Positions 1 to 10,156 of a stretch of DNA of 64,000 nucleotides are shown here, piece by piece. The stretch is from NCBI GenBank assembly GCA_900543085.1, contig UQQF01000002.1, forward strand, positions 1 through 64,000, written 5' to 3'. Position 1 is the first letter of the stretch. Each line of letters begins with the position of its first letter. The notes below the pieces were generated by a model that was not told the origin of the DNA, ran no database searches, and saw only the letters and a program-made list of their open reading frames with translations. This DNA is from an uncultured Eubacteriales bacterium. Lineage in GTDB: Bacteria; Bacillota; Clostridia; Oscillospirales; Oscillospiraceae. Both the position numbers and the translations under genes were made by a program.

Positions 1-42
1 CGGCTAAAGCCGAGAGCTCAGTCATTCCGCTGCTCCTCCTCT

Positions 43-71
43 CCCGATGAGTGCGATTCGCACTCATCGGG
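43..71. repeat. Perfect 14-bp inverted repeat (hairpin)
   Basis: Arms CCCGATGAGTGCGA and its exact complement are separated by one base. No T-run follows on either strand, so it is not a standard terminator. It sits directly beside the dispersed repeat at 78-170 and may be part of the same compound element, which continues to the left edge. Confidence 0.7.
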
Positions 72-77
72 AACCCG

Positions 78-170
78 AAGTATTTTCGGCGACGTACACG
101 CCGCCGCCGAAAATGATTCCAGTCCCTTTCGCGCCCATGGGGCGCGAAACTCTACGAGGTTTTTTGACAA
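78..170 (-). repeat. Dispersed intergenic repeat, copy 1
   Basis: On the minus strand this 93-bp segment matches 46773-46864 (plus strand) at about 88 positions. It contains two conserved hairpins: one with arms around TTTCGCGCCC, and one with arms around ATTTTCGGCG. Both copies lie in non-coding DNA. Only two copies are visible here. Confidence 0.85.
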
Positions 171-204
171 GCAAAAGACCCGGTCAGGAGACCGGGGCTT
201 TTGC
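171..204 (-). terminator. Terminator of the E2-like gene
   Basis: The hairpin has a stem around CCCGGTC/GACCGGG flanked by complementary AAAAG/CTTTT. It lies 9 bases past the stop of the minus-strand gene and is followed on that strand by a T-rich tract. Confidence 0.6.
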
Positions 205-212
205 GCGCTGCA

Positions 213-1091
213 TCAATATATGTCCTCGATGACGCTCTCGGGCGGGCGGGTCAGCTCGTCGGGGTTCTTGAGGTAGTAGCGCAGGTACTTGAACGCGCTG
301 GCGTAATAGGTGCCGTCGCATATGCGCTCGTCGCAGACTATCTTGTAATCGACGAACTTGCGGTGGACGATCTGCCCCTCGGCGTTTATGCCGCTCTCGG
401 AGCGCTTGGCGCCGAAGGCGAGAAACACGGGCAGGTTGCCGAAATTGTATATGTGGTGGTAGATCGGCGGTATGCCCAGCGAGCCGAGGTCGGTGATTAT
501 CATGGAGCCGTGGAAGGGGCTCACGCCCAGCAGGGAGGAGGGCAGCAGGTCGAAGTAGTCGAGCACGCGCATCACCCAGACGGCGAACTTGAGCAGCAGG
601 CGCGGCAGCCTGAGCAGCGCCCTGGCCACGGACTCGGTGCCGCTGTCGTCCGAGGAGCGTATCTCCTCGACGGCCTCGTTCATCTTGCGGTAGACGTCGT
701 AGACCGTGTCAGTCGGCTCGAAGACGACCTTGGCGACGGTCTCCTCGCTCTCGAGGTCCACGCTGCGCTTGACCATCATGTTGACGGTTATGTCGTTGCG
801 CGCGTAGACGCGCTGCCCGGCGACGAAGCGGTTAAGCCCGGGCATGTGCGACACGACGCGTATGTACGCGGCGATGAACATGTGCAGCATGCCGAGCCCC
901 TTCCAGCCGGCGCGGCGCTGCTCGCGCAGCCAGCGGTCGGTCTCGGTGATGTCCACGCTGCCCTCAAAAGAATTGCACGCGTCGCTGCGGTCGCGCATTA
1001 TGTACGGCGTGAAGCCTATGATCGGGGAAATCGTGCGAAGCCGGCGGCCTTCCTTGCGGTCGCCTAGGCGCTTGCGGGTCTTATCTGCCAT
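213..1091 (-). CDS. Stand-alone 2-oxo acid dehydrogenase E2-like acyltransferase domain protein
   Basis: The 292-residue protein resembles the catalytic domain of dihydrolipoamide acyltransferases (chloramphenicol acetyltransferase fold) through most of its length. It has no lipoyl domain and no E1/E3-binding domain. In family members the active site is H-x3-D-G near the C-terminus. Here the corresponding segment (about residues 255-265) reads DERICDG, so the catalytic His is Glu while the Asp-Gly pair is kept. A central stretch rich in Leu and Arg (about 140-165) is unusual. The gene is alone, with its own promoter upstream and a terminator downstream, and no dehydrogenase complex genes are nearby. 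Acyl transfer by the usual mechanism is therefore doubtful; a binding or structural role is possible. Confidence 0.7.
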   Translation of the reverse strand: MADKTRKRLGDRKEGRRLRTISPIIGFTPYIMRDRSDACNSFEGSVDITETDRWLREQRRAGWKGLGMLHMFIAAYIRVVSHMPGLNRFVAGQRVYARNDITVNMMVKRSVDLESEETVAKVVFEPTDTVYDVYRKMNEAVEEIRSSDDSGTESVARALLRLPRLLLKFAVWVMRVLDYFDLLPSSLLGVSPFHGSMIITDLGSLGIPPIYHHIYNFGNLPVFLAFGAKRSESGINAEGQIVHRKFVDYKIVCDERICDGTYYASAFKYLRYYLKNPDELTRPPESVIEDIY

Positions 1092-1125
1092 GGAGCACCC
1101 TCCTTGAAGCCATAGTTAGCATGTC

Positions 1126-1154
1126 ATTATAATATTTTTCGCCGGACATATCAA
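1126..1154 (-). promoter_or_regulatory. Sigma-A promoter of the E2-like gene
   Basis: Reading the minus strand: TTGATA (1154-1149), a 17-bp spacer, then a perfect TATAAT (1131-1126). It lies about 35 bases upstream of the start codon. Confidence 0.75.
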
Positions 1155-1271
1155 GACATTTTTTTCTTGTCGCGGTGTGAGAGCGGATATTCGTACAGAT
1201 TGACAAAAATATCACGTATTGATTGTGACACAGATTGTACCCATTTCATTGCAAACAATGCACAAAGACGC

Positions 1272-1300
1272 TTGCGTATTTTGAAGTTTTTTGATATGAT
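1272..1300 (+). promoter_or_regulatory. Probable promoter of the V-ATPase operon
   Basis: An extended -10 element TGaTATGAT (1292-1300) lies 17 bp after a weak -35 TTGCGT (1272-1277). A strong ribosome binding site AGGAGGTG (1359-1366) follows before the first gene. No other convincing promoter is seen before 1372. Confidence 0.55.
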
Positions 1301-1371
1301 TAGGATACAGTTTTATTGGCGGAAGCTGGATAATTTCTCTCGTTCCGTCGTTTTCGGCAGGAGGTGTATCA

Positions 1372-1686
1372 ATGTCCTTTGAAGCGATCACAGCGATAAG
1401 CGCGGCTGAGGAGAAGGCCAGACAGATGAAGGCCGAAGCGCTGGCGGCGGCCAAGGCCGCAGAGGCGGCGGCAGTCGAGGAGGGGAAGCTCACCATGGAG
1501 GCCGCGCGCAAGAAAGCCGAGTCAGAGGTGAGAGAACTGCGGGCCAAATCGGATGAAAAGGCGAAGCAGGACGCGGTTGCTCTGGCTTCGGACACGGAGA
1601 ACAGGAAGGCCGCGATGCGCGCGCGGGCCGACGCGCGCATGGACAAGGCCGCGGCGCTCATTGTGGAAAGGGTAGTGAACGGCTGA
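1372..1686 (+). CDS. V-type ATPase subunit G/H (peripheral stalk)
   Basis: The 104-residue, Ala/Lys/Glu-rich protein is almost entirely predicted coiled coil, with no membrane segment. Its size, composition and position as the first gene before the subunit I gene match the small peripheral-stalk subunit (NtpF/AhaH, Pfam V-ATPase G family). It should pair with subunit E to form the stator that holds the catalytic head to subunit I. The start is fixed by AGGAGGTG 5 bases upstream. The next gene begins one base after its stop, so translation is probably coupled. Confidence 0.8.
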   Translation: MSFEAITAISAAEEKARQMKAEALAAAKAAEAAAVEEGKLTMEAARKKAESEVRELRAKSDEKAKQDAVALASDTENRKAAMRARADARMDKAAALIVERVVNG

Positions 1687-1687
1687 T

Positions 1688-3643
1688 ATGGCAATCGTAA
1701 AGATGAAAAAGCTGCGTCTGGCCGTCATGGCCTCGGATCGCAAGGCTCTGCTGAGGGACTTGCTGCTCCTGGGCTGCGTCGAGGTCAGCGAGCCCAGCGA
1801 GCTTGAGGGCGGGGAGTTCGAATCTCTCACGCGATGTTCAAGCGGGGAGCTGAGCTCGGACCGGGCGGATCTGGCGGCGATTACGGACGCGCTGAAGCTT
1901 ATGGACAAGTATGCGCCGGCGAAGGGCGGGCTGCTGAAGCCGCTGCCTGAGGCCCGGCGCGATGTAGTGCTTGACGAACAGCCGCTTGCCGCCGACGTGG
2001 CTCTGGCCGAGAAGGTCATAGGCAAGGAAGAAGACATACGCCGCTGCACCAGCGAGACGGCCAGGCTGGAGGCGGTGATGGCTTCTCTGGCTCCGTGGCT
2101 GCCGTTGGATGTGCCTCTGAACTTCAAGGGCACGGCGTCCACCGTGTTTGCCACGGCAAGTCTGCCGGCAACGGCAGACCTGACGGAGGTGGATACGGCG
2201 CTCGGCGCGGCCGCGCCGGAGTCGCAGCTGTTCCGCATCTCCGCCGACAAGAGCCTGAACTATCTGGCTCTCATCTGCCACAGGGATGTCTATGAGACAG
2301 CCCTGGACACGCTCCGCCCCTACGGCTTCAACCTGATGAGCCCGGGCGACTTCCCCGGCACGGCCAGGGAGGAGACGGCCAAGGCCGAGCTGAAGATACG
2401 CGGCCTGGGCGAGCAGAAGCAGCGCCTGACCGGCGAGATAGCCCAGTGCGCTTCCTACCGCGACGAGCTCAAGCTGCGCGCGGACACGCTGTCGACCAAG
2501 ATAGCGAGAGCCGAGGCCGAGGAGAAGCTCATGGGCACGGAGAGCACGACGCTGCTGCAGGGCTGGCTGCCCGCAGACAGCGAGGAGGAGCTGGCGCGCA
2601 CCCTGGGCAAGTACGACTGCGCCTGGGAGACGGAAGACCCGTCCGAGGACGAGTATCCCGAGGTGCCCGTGAAGCTCAAGAACAATCGCCTCACCCGCGC
2701 TTTGAATATGGTCACGGAGATGTACTCGCTCCCGGCCTACAACAACGTGGATCCGAACCCGCTCATGGCTCCGTTCTTCATACTTTTCTACGGCATCATG
2801 CTGGCGGACATGGGCTACGGCGTGCTGATGATAGCTGCCGCCGCGGTGGTCCTGGCCAAGGCAAAGCCGAGAAAGGGTATGCGCAATTTCTTCGAGCTGA
2901 TGCTCTGGTGCGGGATATCCACCACTATCTGGGGCGCGATAACGGGCGGCCTGTTCTCCGACGCGCCGCTGCAGATAGCGCGCATAATCAACCCGGACAC
3001 CACCTGGGAGGGGCTGCCCGCCCTGTTCACGCCGCTCAACGACACTATCATGATACTCATCGGCGCGATGTGCCTGGGCTTCGTCCAGATAATCACCGGC
3101 ATGATAGTCAGCGTAACGATAAAGGTGCGGCGCGGCGAGATATTCTCCGCAGTGTTCGAGGAGGGCACCTGGTGGGTGATCTTCGCCGGCATAGCCTGCC
3201 TGGCGCTGGGCGTCGGCAACATAGGCGGCGTGCCCGTTGTGCTGGCGATAGGCGTCGTGATGCTCTTTATCGGCTCGGCCAAGGGCAAGAAGGGCTTCGG
3301 CATCATCTCCGGCTTCATAGGCGCCATATATAACGGCGTGACCGGATACTTCGGCGACATACTCAGCTACTCGCGTCTGATGGCGCTGATGCTCGCCGGC
3401 AGCGTTATAGCCCAGGTGTTCAACACCATCGGCGCGATAGCCGGCAACATCTTCGTGTTCCTGCTTATATCCATAGTGGGCAACGCGCTCAACTTCGCGC
3501 TCAACCTGCTCGGCTGCTTCGTCCACGACCTGCGACTCCAGTGCCTGGAGTACTTCGGCAAGTTCTACGAGGACGGCGGCAAGCCGTTCAGACCCCTGGA
3601 AATCAATACTCAGTACGTAACTGTCACCAACACTGACAAATAA
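1688..3643 (+). CDS. ntpI: V-type ATPase subunit I (membrane stator)
   Basis: The 651-residue protein has a soluble N-terminal half (about 1-350) with coiled-coil stretches and a C-terminal half with about seven or eight hydrophobic segments, the standard two-domain plan of subunit I/a. The membrane half forms the ion half-channels against the K ring. A conserved Arg should lie in the penultimate helices; the stretch SYSRLMALMLAGSV (about 560-573) fits that helix. The start ATG is one base after the stop of the G/H gene. The next gene follows after 15 bases with its own AGAGGAGG site. Confidence 0.93.
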   Translation: MAIVKMKKLRLAVMASDRKALLRDLLLLGCVEVSEPSELEGGEFESLTRCSSGELSSDRADLAAITDALKLMDKYAPAKGGLLKPLPEARRDVVLDEQPLAADVALAEKVIGKEEDIRRCTSETARLEAVMASLAPWLPLDVPLNFKGTASTVFATASLPATADLTEVDTALGAAAPESQLFRISADKSLNYLALICHRDVYETALDTLRPYGFNLMSPGDFPGTAREETAKAELKIRGLGEQKQRLTGEIAQCASYRDELKLRADTLSTKIARAEAEEKLMGTESTTLLQGWLPADSEEELARTLGKYDCAWETEDPSEDEYPEVPVKLKNNRLTRALNMVTEMYSLPAYNNVDPNPLMAPFFILFYGIMLADMGYGVLMIAAAAVVLAKAKPRKGMRNFFELMLWCGISTTIWGAITGGLFSDAPLQIARIINPDTTWEGLPALFTPLNDTIMILIGAMCLGFVQIITGMIVSVTIKVRRGEIFSAVFEEGTWWVIFAGIACLALGVGNIGGVPVVLAIGVVMLFIGSAKGKKGFGIISGFIGAIYNGVTGYFGDILSYSRLMALMLAGSVIAQVFNTIGAIAGNIFVFLLISIVGNALNFALNLLGCFVHDLRLQCLEYFGKFYEDGGKPFRPLEINTQYVTVTNTDK

Positions 3644-4138
<495 letters not shown>

Positions 4139-4162
4139 GTCTGAGCCAGGAGGTCGAGTGCC

Positions 4163-4765
4163 ATGAAGGGTATAGACAAAATCACATCGCGCATAATCGC
4201 GGACGCCGAGGCCGAGTGCCGCGACGTCAAGCGGGAGAGCGACGAGCGCTGCGCAGCAGTCCGCGCCGAGAACGAAAAGCGCGCGCAGGACGAGTACTGG
4301 CGCCTCGTGCGCGAGGGCGTCAAGGATACGGAGCAGCGCGTGCAGCGCATGGACCGTACCGCCCGGCTCGAGGCCAAAAAGAGCGTGCTGAACATGAAGC
4401 AGGAGGCTGTCTCCCGTGCGTTCGACCTGGCCAAGGACAAGATAGCCGAGCTGCCTGAGCGCGACTACGTAGCTTTCCTCGCCCGCGAGGCCGCCGAGGC
4501 CGCCATAACCGGTCAGGAGGAGGTCATCTTCTGCGAGCGTGACCGCAAGAGCGTCGGCGCCAAGGCCGTCAAGGCCGCAAACGAGCTGCTCGCCGCAAAG
4601 GGTATGCCCGGGCTGCTCACTCTTTCGGACGCCACCCGCGATATGGCCGGAGGGCTGATGCTCAAGCAGGGCGACATCGAGGTCAACTGCACCGTGGACA
4701 CCCTGCTCGACCTGACGCGGGACGAGCTGGCCGCGCGAGTTGCCGACGTGCTCTTTGAGAGCTGA
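4163..4765 (+). CDS. ntpE: V-type ATPase subunit E (peripheral stalk)
   Basis: The 200-residue protein has a charged coiled-coil N-terminal half (about 1-100) and a globular C-terminal domain, as in V/A-ATPase subunit E. It pairs with the G/H subunit to form the outer stalk that contacts subunit B and subunit C. An AGGAGG site lies 9 bases upstream of the ATG. The spacing to the K gene (24 bases) and to the C gene (38 bases) fits a single transcript. Confidence 0.9.
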   Translation: MKGIDKITSRIIADAEAECRDVKRESDERCAAVRAENEKRAQDEYWRLVREGVKDTEQRVQRMDRTARLEAKKSVLNMKQEAVSRAFDLAKDKIAELPERDYVAFLAREAAEAAITGQEEVIFCERDRKSVGAKAVKAANELLAAKGMPGLLTLSDATRDMAGGLMLKQGDIEVNCTVDTLLDLTRDELAARVADVLFES

Positions 4766-4803
4766 AGACATCGGCGGAACTTTACGGGCAGGGAGGTAAG
4801 GTC

Positions 4804-5808
4804 TTGGCTAAAAAAGTAAAGGATACCGAATACCTGATGCTCTCGTCCATGATCAGGGCGAGGGAGGCCGGTATGCTCACAAGGGAGCGGATGGACCGTA
4901 TGCTCTCCGCGCCCAGCTACCAGGAAGCGGCCAAGCTGCTGTGTGACTGCGGCTATGAGGATATGAGCGCGTGTTCCGCCTCCGGCGTGGACGAGGCGCT
5001 CTCCCGCCGCCGCGCGGAGGTGTTCGCCGAGATGGCGAACATGGCGCCGCACAGCGAGGTCGTGGACATATTCAGGGTCAAATACGACTATCACAATCTC
5101 AAAACGCTGGTCAAAGCCCGCGCCGTCGGCGCGGATGCGTCGCACATTCTGTCCGGCTGCGGCCGCGTAGCGGCTGACAAGCTCGCCGAGTACACCGGCG
5201 AGGAGGGGGGCTTGAGCTCCCTGCCGGCGGACATGGCGGAGGCGTACACCGAAGCCGTGGAGATACTCAACCGCACCGGCAACCCTCAGCTTGCGGACTT
5301 TGAGCTGGACAGGCGGTACTTCGCCGAGCTGGGAGCGCTGGCCGGAGCTGCGGGCAGCAAATTCCTGGCCGGATACGTGCAGGTGCTGATAGACAGCGCA
5401 AACCTGCGCGCCGCCGTGCGCACCGTGCGCATGGGCAAGGATCGCGCATTCATGCTCCAGGCCATGTCGCCGGGGGGCAGCGTTGACGCCGAGGTTCTGG
5501 CAAAGGCCGCTGAGAGCGGGGAGAGCCTCGCGTCGGCCTTCAACGCCACAAGCCTTGAGAAGGCGGCCTCGCTTGGCGCGCAGGCCATGAAGGGCGGAAT
5601 GATGACCGCGTTCGAGCTGGAGTGCGACAACGCCGTCAGCGCGTATCTCGCCGGGGCGAAGATGATTCCGTTCGGCGTCGAGCCGGTGGCCGAGTACCTC
5701 GCGCTTTTGGAGAGCGAGATCACCGCCGCGCGGATGATACTAACCGGCAGGCTCGGCGGCATAGACCCCGAGGTCATACGGGAAAGGCTGCGTGATATCA
5801 ATGCTTAA
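4804..5808 (+). CDS. ntpC: V-type ATPase subunit C (central connector, AC39/d-like)
   Basis: The 334-residue, mainly helical soluble protein matches the family that caps the K ring and receives the central stalk. The motif FRVKYDYHNLKTLVKAR (about 87-103) is characteristic. The start is TTG, chosen because GGGAGGT lies 6 bases before it and no ATG is near. The last codons overlap the start of the F gene by 8 bases. Confidence 0.9.
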   Translation: MAKKVKDTEYLMLSSMIRAREAGMLTRERMDRMLSAPSYQEAAKLLCDCGYEDMSACSASGVDEALSRRRAEVFAEMANMAPHSEVVDIFRVKYDYHNLKTLVKARAVGADASHILSGCGRVAADKLAEYTGEEGGLSSLPADMAEAYTEAVEILNRTGNPQLADFELDRRYFAELGALAGAAGSKFLAGYVQVLIDSANLRAAVRTVRMGKDRAFMLQAMSPGGSVDAEVLAKAAESGESLASAFNATSLEKAASLGAQAMKGGMMTAFELECDNAVSAYLAGAKMIPFGVEPVAEYLALLESEITAARMILTGRLGGIDPEVIRERLRDINA

Positions 5809-6118
5809 AATAGCTGTTATAGGCGGAGCCGACACCGTGATGGGCTTCAAGGCTCTGGGACTGGACGTTTTCGCCGCGGGCAATCAGGAGGAGGCTCGCG
5901 AGGCCTTCCGCCACGTGACGCGCGAGAACGACGGTCAGTACGCGATAATTTACGTAGAGGAGAACCTCGCCGGTTACCTCGAACACGAGATCGCGCGGTA
6001 CAAGGACGTCCCAAGTCCCGCGATTATCCTGATCCCAGGCAGGGAAGGACCCCTGGGGCTCGGCCAGAGCGCGCTGCGCGCCGCTGTCGAGAAAGCCGTT
6101 GGGACAGATATTTTGTAA
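5801..6118 (+). CDS. ntpF: V-type ATPase subunit F (central shaft)
   Basis: A small protein of about 105 residues with the family N-terminus [20 protein letters not shown]. It binds subunit D in the rotating shaft. I place the start at ATG 5801, inside the end of the C gene (overlap ATGCTTAA), preceded by GGGAAAGG. An upstream GTG at 5792 would add three residues not usual for the family. Letter names of small V-ATPase subunits differ between species; this is the Rossmann-like shaft subunit. Confidence 0.88.
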   Translation: MLKIAVIGGADTVMGFKALGLDVFAAGNQEEAREAFRHVTRENDGQYAIIYVEENLAGYLEHEIARYKDVPSPAIILIPGREGPLGLGQSALRAAVEKAVGTDIL

Positions 6119-6131
6119 AGAGGGTTTGCAG

Positions 6132-7901
6132 ATGAGCGGAATTGTAACGAAAGTATCGGGCCCGCTGGTCGTCGCCGGGGGACTGGCCGACGCCAACGTG
6201 TCGGACGTCGTCCGTGTGGGCGAGCAGCGGCTCATAGGCGAAATATTGAATATGACGGGCGACAGCGCGTCCATCCAGGTCTACGAGGAGACCTCCGGCC
6301 TGGGACCCGGCGCCGTGGTCGAGACCACCGGCCTGCCGCTGTCCGTCGAGCTCGGCCCCGGTATGCTGGAGAACATCTACGACGGCATCCAGCGTCCGCT
6401 GCCCGAGATAAGGGAGCTGACCGGCGAGTGCATAGCCCGCGGCGTGCAGGTGCCCGCGCTGAACCGTGAGCGCGTTTGGCACTTTGATGCGGTCGCCCAG
6501 GTGGGCGAGCACGTCTCCGGCGGCGACGTCATAGGCACCGTCCAGGAGACGCCGGCAGTGCTGCACAAGATAATGGTGCCCCCCGGACTGAGCGGCACGG
6601 TAAAGAGCGTCGAGAGCGGCGACTTCACCGTTGAGCACGTCGTCGCCGTCGTGGAAGACTACAAGGGCGAGACGCACGAGCTGACCATGATACAGCGCTG
6701 GCCGGTGCGTATCCCGCGCCCCTATGCGCAGAAGCACACGCCCAGCCGCCCGATGAACAGCGGCCAGCGTGTCATAGACACCATGTTCCCCATAGCCAAG
6801 GGCGGCACCGCCGCAGTCCCCGGCCCCTTCGGCTCGGGTAAGACGGTCGTGCAGCACCAGCTGGCAAAGTGGTCCGACGTCGACATAGTCGTCTACATAG
6901 GCTGCGGAGAGCGCGGCAACGAGATGACCGACGTCCTTATGGAGTTCCCCGAGCTGACCGACCCGCGCAACGGCGAGCCGCTGATGAAGCGCACGGTGCT
7001 TATCGCGAACACCTCCGATATGCCCGTGGCCGCGCGTGAGGCCAGCATATACACCGGCATAACCATAGCCGAGTATTTCCGCGACATGGGCTACGACGTG
7101 GCCGTCCTCGCCGACTCGACCTCCCGCTGGGCAGAGGCTCTGCGTGAGATGTCCGGCCGACTCGAGGAGATGCCCGGCGAGGAGGGCTACCCCGCCTACC
7201 TCGCAAGCCGCCTCGCCCAGTTCTACGAGCGCGCCGGCGTGGTCGACTGCCTTGGCGCCGACGGACGCCGCGGCTCCGTCACCGCCATCGGCGCCGTCTC
7301 GCCTCCGGGCGGCGACACCTCCGAGCCCGTCTCCCAGGCCACGATGCGCATAGTCAAGGTCTTCTGGGGCCTCGACTCCTCGCTGGCCTACGCGCGCCAC
7401 TTCCCGGCCATCAACTGGCTGACCTCGTACAGCCTGTACGTGGACAACTTCCGCGCCTGGTACAACGAGCAGTTCGGCGATAAGTTCATGGCCAACCGCG
7501 ACAAGGCCATGCACGTCCTCCAGGAGGAGGCCGAGCTGCAGGAGATAGTCCGCCTGGTCGGACAGGACTCCCTGTCCCCGGCCGACCGTCTCACGCTCGA
7601 GACCGCCAAGATGATACGCGAGGACTTCCTGCAGCAGAACGCCTTCGTCGACGAGGACGCCTACTCGTCCTACTACAAGCAGTTCAGGCTGCTGGACATG
7701 GTGCTCCGCTACGACGAGGTCTGCCGCGCGGCTCTGCCGCAGGGCGCGGACGTCAACGCGCTGTTCGACATCCCGTCGCGTGAGAAGATAGGCCGCGCCA
7801 AGATGGTGCCGCCCGACGACGTTGACAAGACCTACGACGCCATCATCGAGGAGATGAAGGCGGAGGTCGCCGAAATTGCCGAGAGGGGTGAGGAAGAATG
7901 A
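6132..7901 (+). CDS. ntpA: V-type ATPase catalytic subunit A
   Basis: The 589-residue protein has the Walker A loop GPFGSGKT, the A-subunit-specific non-homologous insert between the N-terminal barrel and the P-loop, and the downstream motifs [23 protein letters not shown]. It hydrolyses or makes ATP in the A3B3 head. ATG 6132 is preferred over upstream in-frame codons because it gives the family start [15 protein letters not shown] and follows AAAGAGGG. Its stop overlaps the B start (ATGA). Confidence 0.97.
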   Translation: MSGIVTKVSGPLVVAGGLADANVSDVVRVGEQRLIGEILNMTGDSASIQVYEETSGLGPGAVVETTGLPLSVELGPGMLENIYDGIQRPLPEIRELTGECIARGVQVPALNRERVWHFDAVAQVGEHVSGGDVIGTVQETPAVLHKIMVPPGLSGTVKSVESGDFTVEHVVAVVEDYKGETHELTMIQRWPVRIPRPYAQKHTPSRPMNSGQRVIDTMFPIAKGGTAAVPGPFGSGKTVVQHQLAKWSDVDIVVYIGCGERGNEMTDVLMEFPELTDPRNGEPLMKRTVLIANTSDMPVAAREASIYTGITIAEYFRDMGYDVAVLADSTSRWAEALREMSGRLEEMPGEEGYPAYLASRLAQFYERAGVVDCLGADGRRGSVTAIGAVSPPGGDTSEPVSQATMRIVKVFWGLDSSLAYARHFPAINWLTSYSLYVDNFRAWYNEQFGDKFMANRDKAMHVLQEEAELQEIVRLVGQDSLSPADRLTLETAKMIREDFLQQNAFVDEDAYSSYYKQFRLLDMVLRYDEVCRAALPQGADVNALFDIPSREKIGRAKMVPPDDVDKTYDAIIEEMKAEVAEIAERGEEE

Positions 7902-9277
7902 TACGCGAGTATAAGACCATAAAAGAGGTCGCCAGCCCCCTGATGGTGGTCAAGCAGGTCGAGGGCGTCACGTATGACGAGCTCGGCGAGCTGGAGCTGC
8001 CCAACGGCGAAGTGCGCCGCTGCAAGGTACTCGAGGTCGACGGCGACAAGGCCGTTGTCCAGCTGTTCGAGAGCGCGCAGGGCATCAACCTCGCCCAGAC
8101 CAAGGTGCGCTTCCTCGGCCACCCGCTGGAGCTGGGCGTGAGCGAGGACATGCTCGGCCGCGTCTTCAACGGCATGGGCGAGCCGATCGACGGCGGCCCG
8201 GCGATACTCGCCGAGGCTCACCGCGACATAAACGGCCTGCCGATGAACCCCGCCGCGCGCGCCTACCCCGCCGAGTTCATACAGACCGGCGTCTCCACGA
8301 TAGACGGCCTGAACACCCTGGTCCGCGGCCAGAAGCTGCCCATATTCTCCTGCTCCGGCCTGCCGCACGCCGCGCTGGCCGCCCAGATAGCCCGCCAGGC
8401 GCGAGTCCTGGGCGCGGATGAGAGCTTCGCCGTCGTGTTCGCCGCCATAGGCATCACCTTTGAGGAGAGCGAGTACTTCATCCAGGAGTTCCGCCGCACC
8501 GGCGCCATAGACCGCACCGTCGTCTTCTCCAACCTGGCCAACGACCCCGCTGTCGAGCGCATCTCCACCCCGCGCATGGCGCTGACCGCGGCCGAGTACC
8601 TGGCCTTCGAGAAGGACATGCACGTCCTGGTCATCCTTACCGACATCACCAACTACGCCGAGGCTCTGCGTGAGATATCCGCGGCGAAGAAGGAAGTCCC
8701 CGGCCGCCGCGGCTACCCCGGCTATCTGTACACCGACCTGGCTCAGATGTACGAACGCGCCGGCCGCCGCATAGGCAAGAAGGGCTCCATCACGATGATA
8801 CCCATCCTGACCATGCCCGAGGACGACAAGACCCACCCGATCCCCGACCTCACCGGCTACATCACCGAGGGTCAGATCATACTCAGCCGCGAGCTGCACC
8901 GCAAGGGCATAGTCCCGCCGGTCGACGTCCTGCCCAGCCTGAGCCGACTCAAGGACAAGGGCATCGGCGAGGGCAAGACCCGCGAGGATCACTCCGGCAC
9001 CATGAACCAGCTCTTTGCCGCCTACGCCCGCGGCAAGGACGCCAAGGAGCTGATGACCATACTCGGCGAGGCCGCGCTCTCCGACGACGACAAGCTGTAC
9101 GCCAAGTTCGCCGACGAGTTCGAGCAGCGCTACGTCAACCAGGGCAACGAGACTAACCGCACCATTGAGGAGACGCTGAACCTCGGCTGGGAGCTGCTGA
9201 AGATACTGCCCAAGCGCGAGCTGAAGCGTATAAAGCCCGAGTACATCGAGAAGTACCTTCCCAAAGACGGCGAATAA
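7898..9277 (+). CDS. ntpB: V-type ATPase regulatory subunit B
   Basis: The 459-residue protein is the non-catalytic nucleotide-site partner of subunit A. The P-loop position reads FSCSGLPH, lacking the GKT of subunit A, as expected. The conserved stretches [22 protein letters not shown] and [16 protein letters not shown] are present. The start overlaps the A stop by four bases. The 12-base gap to subunit D keeps the operon tight. Confidence 0.97.
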   Translation: MIREYKTIKEVASPLMVVKQVEGVTYDELGELELPNGEVRRCKVLEVDGDKAVVQLFESAQGINLAQTKVRFLGHPLELGVSEDMLGRVFNGMGEPIDGGPAILAEAHRDINGLPMNPAARAYPAEFIQTGVSTIDGLNTLVRGQKLPIFSCSGLPHAALAAQIARQARVLGADESFAVVFAAIGITFEESEYFIQEFRRTGAIDRTVVFSNLANDPAVERISTPRMALTAAEYLAFEKDMHVLVILTDITNYAEALREISAAKKEVPGRRGYPGYLYTDLAQMYERAGRRIGKKGSITMIPILTMPEDDKTHPIPDLTGYITEGQIILSRELHRKGIVPPVDVLPSLSRLKDKGIGEGKTREDHSGTMNQLFAAYARGKDAKELMTILGEAALSDDDKLYAKFADEFEQRYVNQGNETNRTIEETLNLGWELLKILPKRELKRIKPEYIEKYLPKDGE

Positions 9278-9289
9278 GGCGGTGATGTA

Positions 9290-9943
9290 ATGCCTAAGAC
9301 CGCTGTAGCCGCGACAAGAATGGTGCTCAATCAGCTCAAGGGGCGGCTCACCACCGCCCGGCGCGGGCACAAGCTGCTCAAAGACAAGCGCGACGAGCTG
9401 ATGCGCCAGTTCATGGACGTCGTCAGAAAGAACAAGGAGCTGAGACAGAAGGTCGAGGAGGGCATGACCGGGGCATTTGCCTCCCTGACGGTGGCGAGCG
9501 CCATCATGTCGCCCGAGATGCTCGAGCAGTCCCTGCTGTACCCGCGGCAGAGCGTCGAGCTGGACATGAAGTTCAAGAACGTCATGAGCGTCAGCGTCCC
9601 TGAGTACACCTTCCGCACCAAGAACAACGACCCGAGCGAGATCTACCCCTACGGCTTTGCGCAGACCAGCGGCGAGCTGGACGACGCGCTGGAGAAGCTG
9701 GCGCGCGTGTTCGAGGACATGCTCGAGCTGGCGCAGGTCGAAAAGACCATGCAGCTGCTGGCCGAGGAGATAGAAAAGACCCGCCGGCGCGTCAACGCCC
9801 TGGAGTACGTCATGATCCCCGAGCTGGAGGAGAACATACACTACATCTCCATGAAGCTCGCCGAGAACGAAAACTCCACCAAGGTCCGCCTCCTAAAGGT
9901 CAAAGACATGGTGCTCCAAAAAGCCCACGACTTCGAATACTAA
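9290..9943 (+). CDS. ntpD: V-type ATPase subunit D (central shaft)
   Basis: The 217-residue protein begins with the family motif TRMVLNQLKGRLTTARRGHKLLKDKRDELM. It forms a long antiparallel coiled coil that rotates inside the A3B3 head and sits on subunit C with subunit F. It is the last gene of the operon. The last four codons are duplicated immediately after the stop as a 12-bp tandem repeat (TTCGAATACTAA twice, 9932-9955), then the terminator follows. Confidence 0.95.
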   Translation: MPKTAVAATRMVLNQLKGRLTTARRGHKLLKDKRDELMRQFMDVVRKNKELRQKVEEGMTGAFASLTVASAIMSPEMLEQSLLYPRQSVELDMKFKNVMSVSVPEYTFRTKNNDPSEIYPYGFAQTSGELDDALEKLARVFEDMLELAQVEKTMQLLAEEIEKTRRRVNALEYVMIPELEENIHYISMKLAENENSTKVRLLKVKDMVLQKAHDFEY

Positions 9944-9953
9944 TTCGAATACT

Positions 9954-9987
9954 AAAAAAGCCCGCAGCCCCCGGCTGCGGGCTTTTT
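9954..9987 (+). terminator. V-ATPase operon terminator
   Basis: The stem GCCCGCAGC/GCTGCGGGC is flanked by A6 and T5. It lies 11 bases after the subunit D stop. Confidence 0.9.
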
Positions 9988-10005
9988 GATGTTGAAAGAC
10001 GTTTG

Positions 10006-10037
10006 AAACAGGCGGCAAGGTTTTGCCGCCTGTTTTG
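10006..10037 (+). terminator. Second hairpin terminator after the V-ATPase operon
   Basis: The stem AAACAGGCGGCA/TGCCGCCTGTTTT lies 18 bases past the first terminator. Together they insulate the following alcohol dehydrogenase promoter. Confidence 0.7.
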
Positions 10038-10071
10038 ATATTTTCTTAACGCCGCGTTGAAAATTCGAGAT

Positions 10072-10100
10072 TTTACATTTCATGCCCCCTGAATTATGAT
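10072..10100 (+). promoter_or_regulatory. Promoter of the alcohol dehydrogenase pair
   Basis: TTTACA, a 17-bp spacer and TATGAT. The predicted start lies about 50 bases before the ATG at 10157, which has an AGGAGG site. Confidence 0.65.
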
Positions 10101-10156
10101 TGTTACAGTCAAAACAATGACAAAGATTTTATAACATAATCCAGGAGGTTTGCAAA

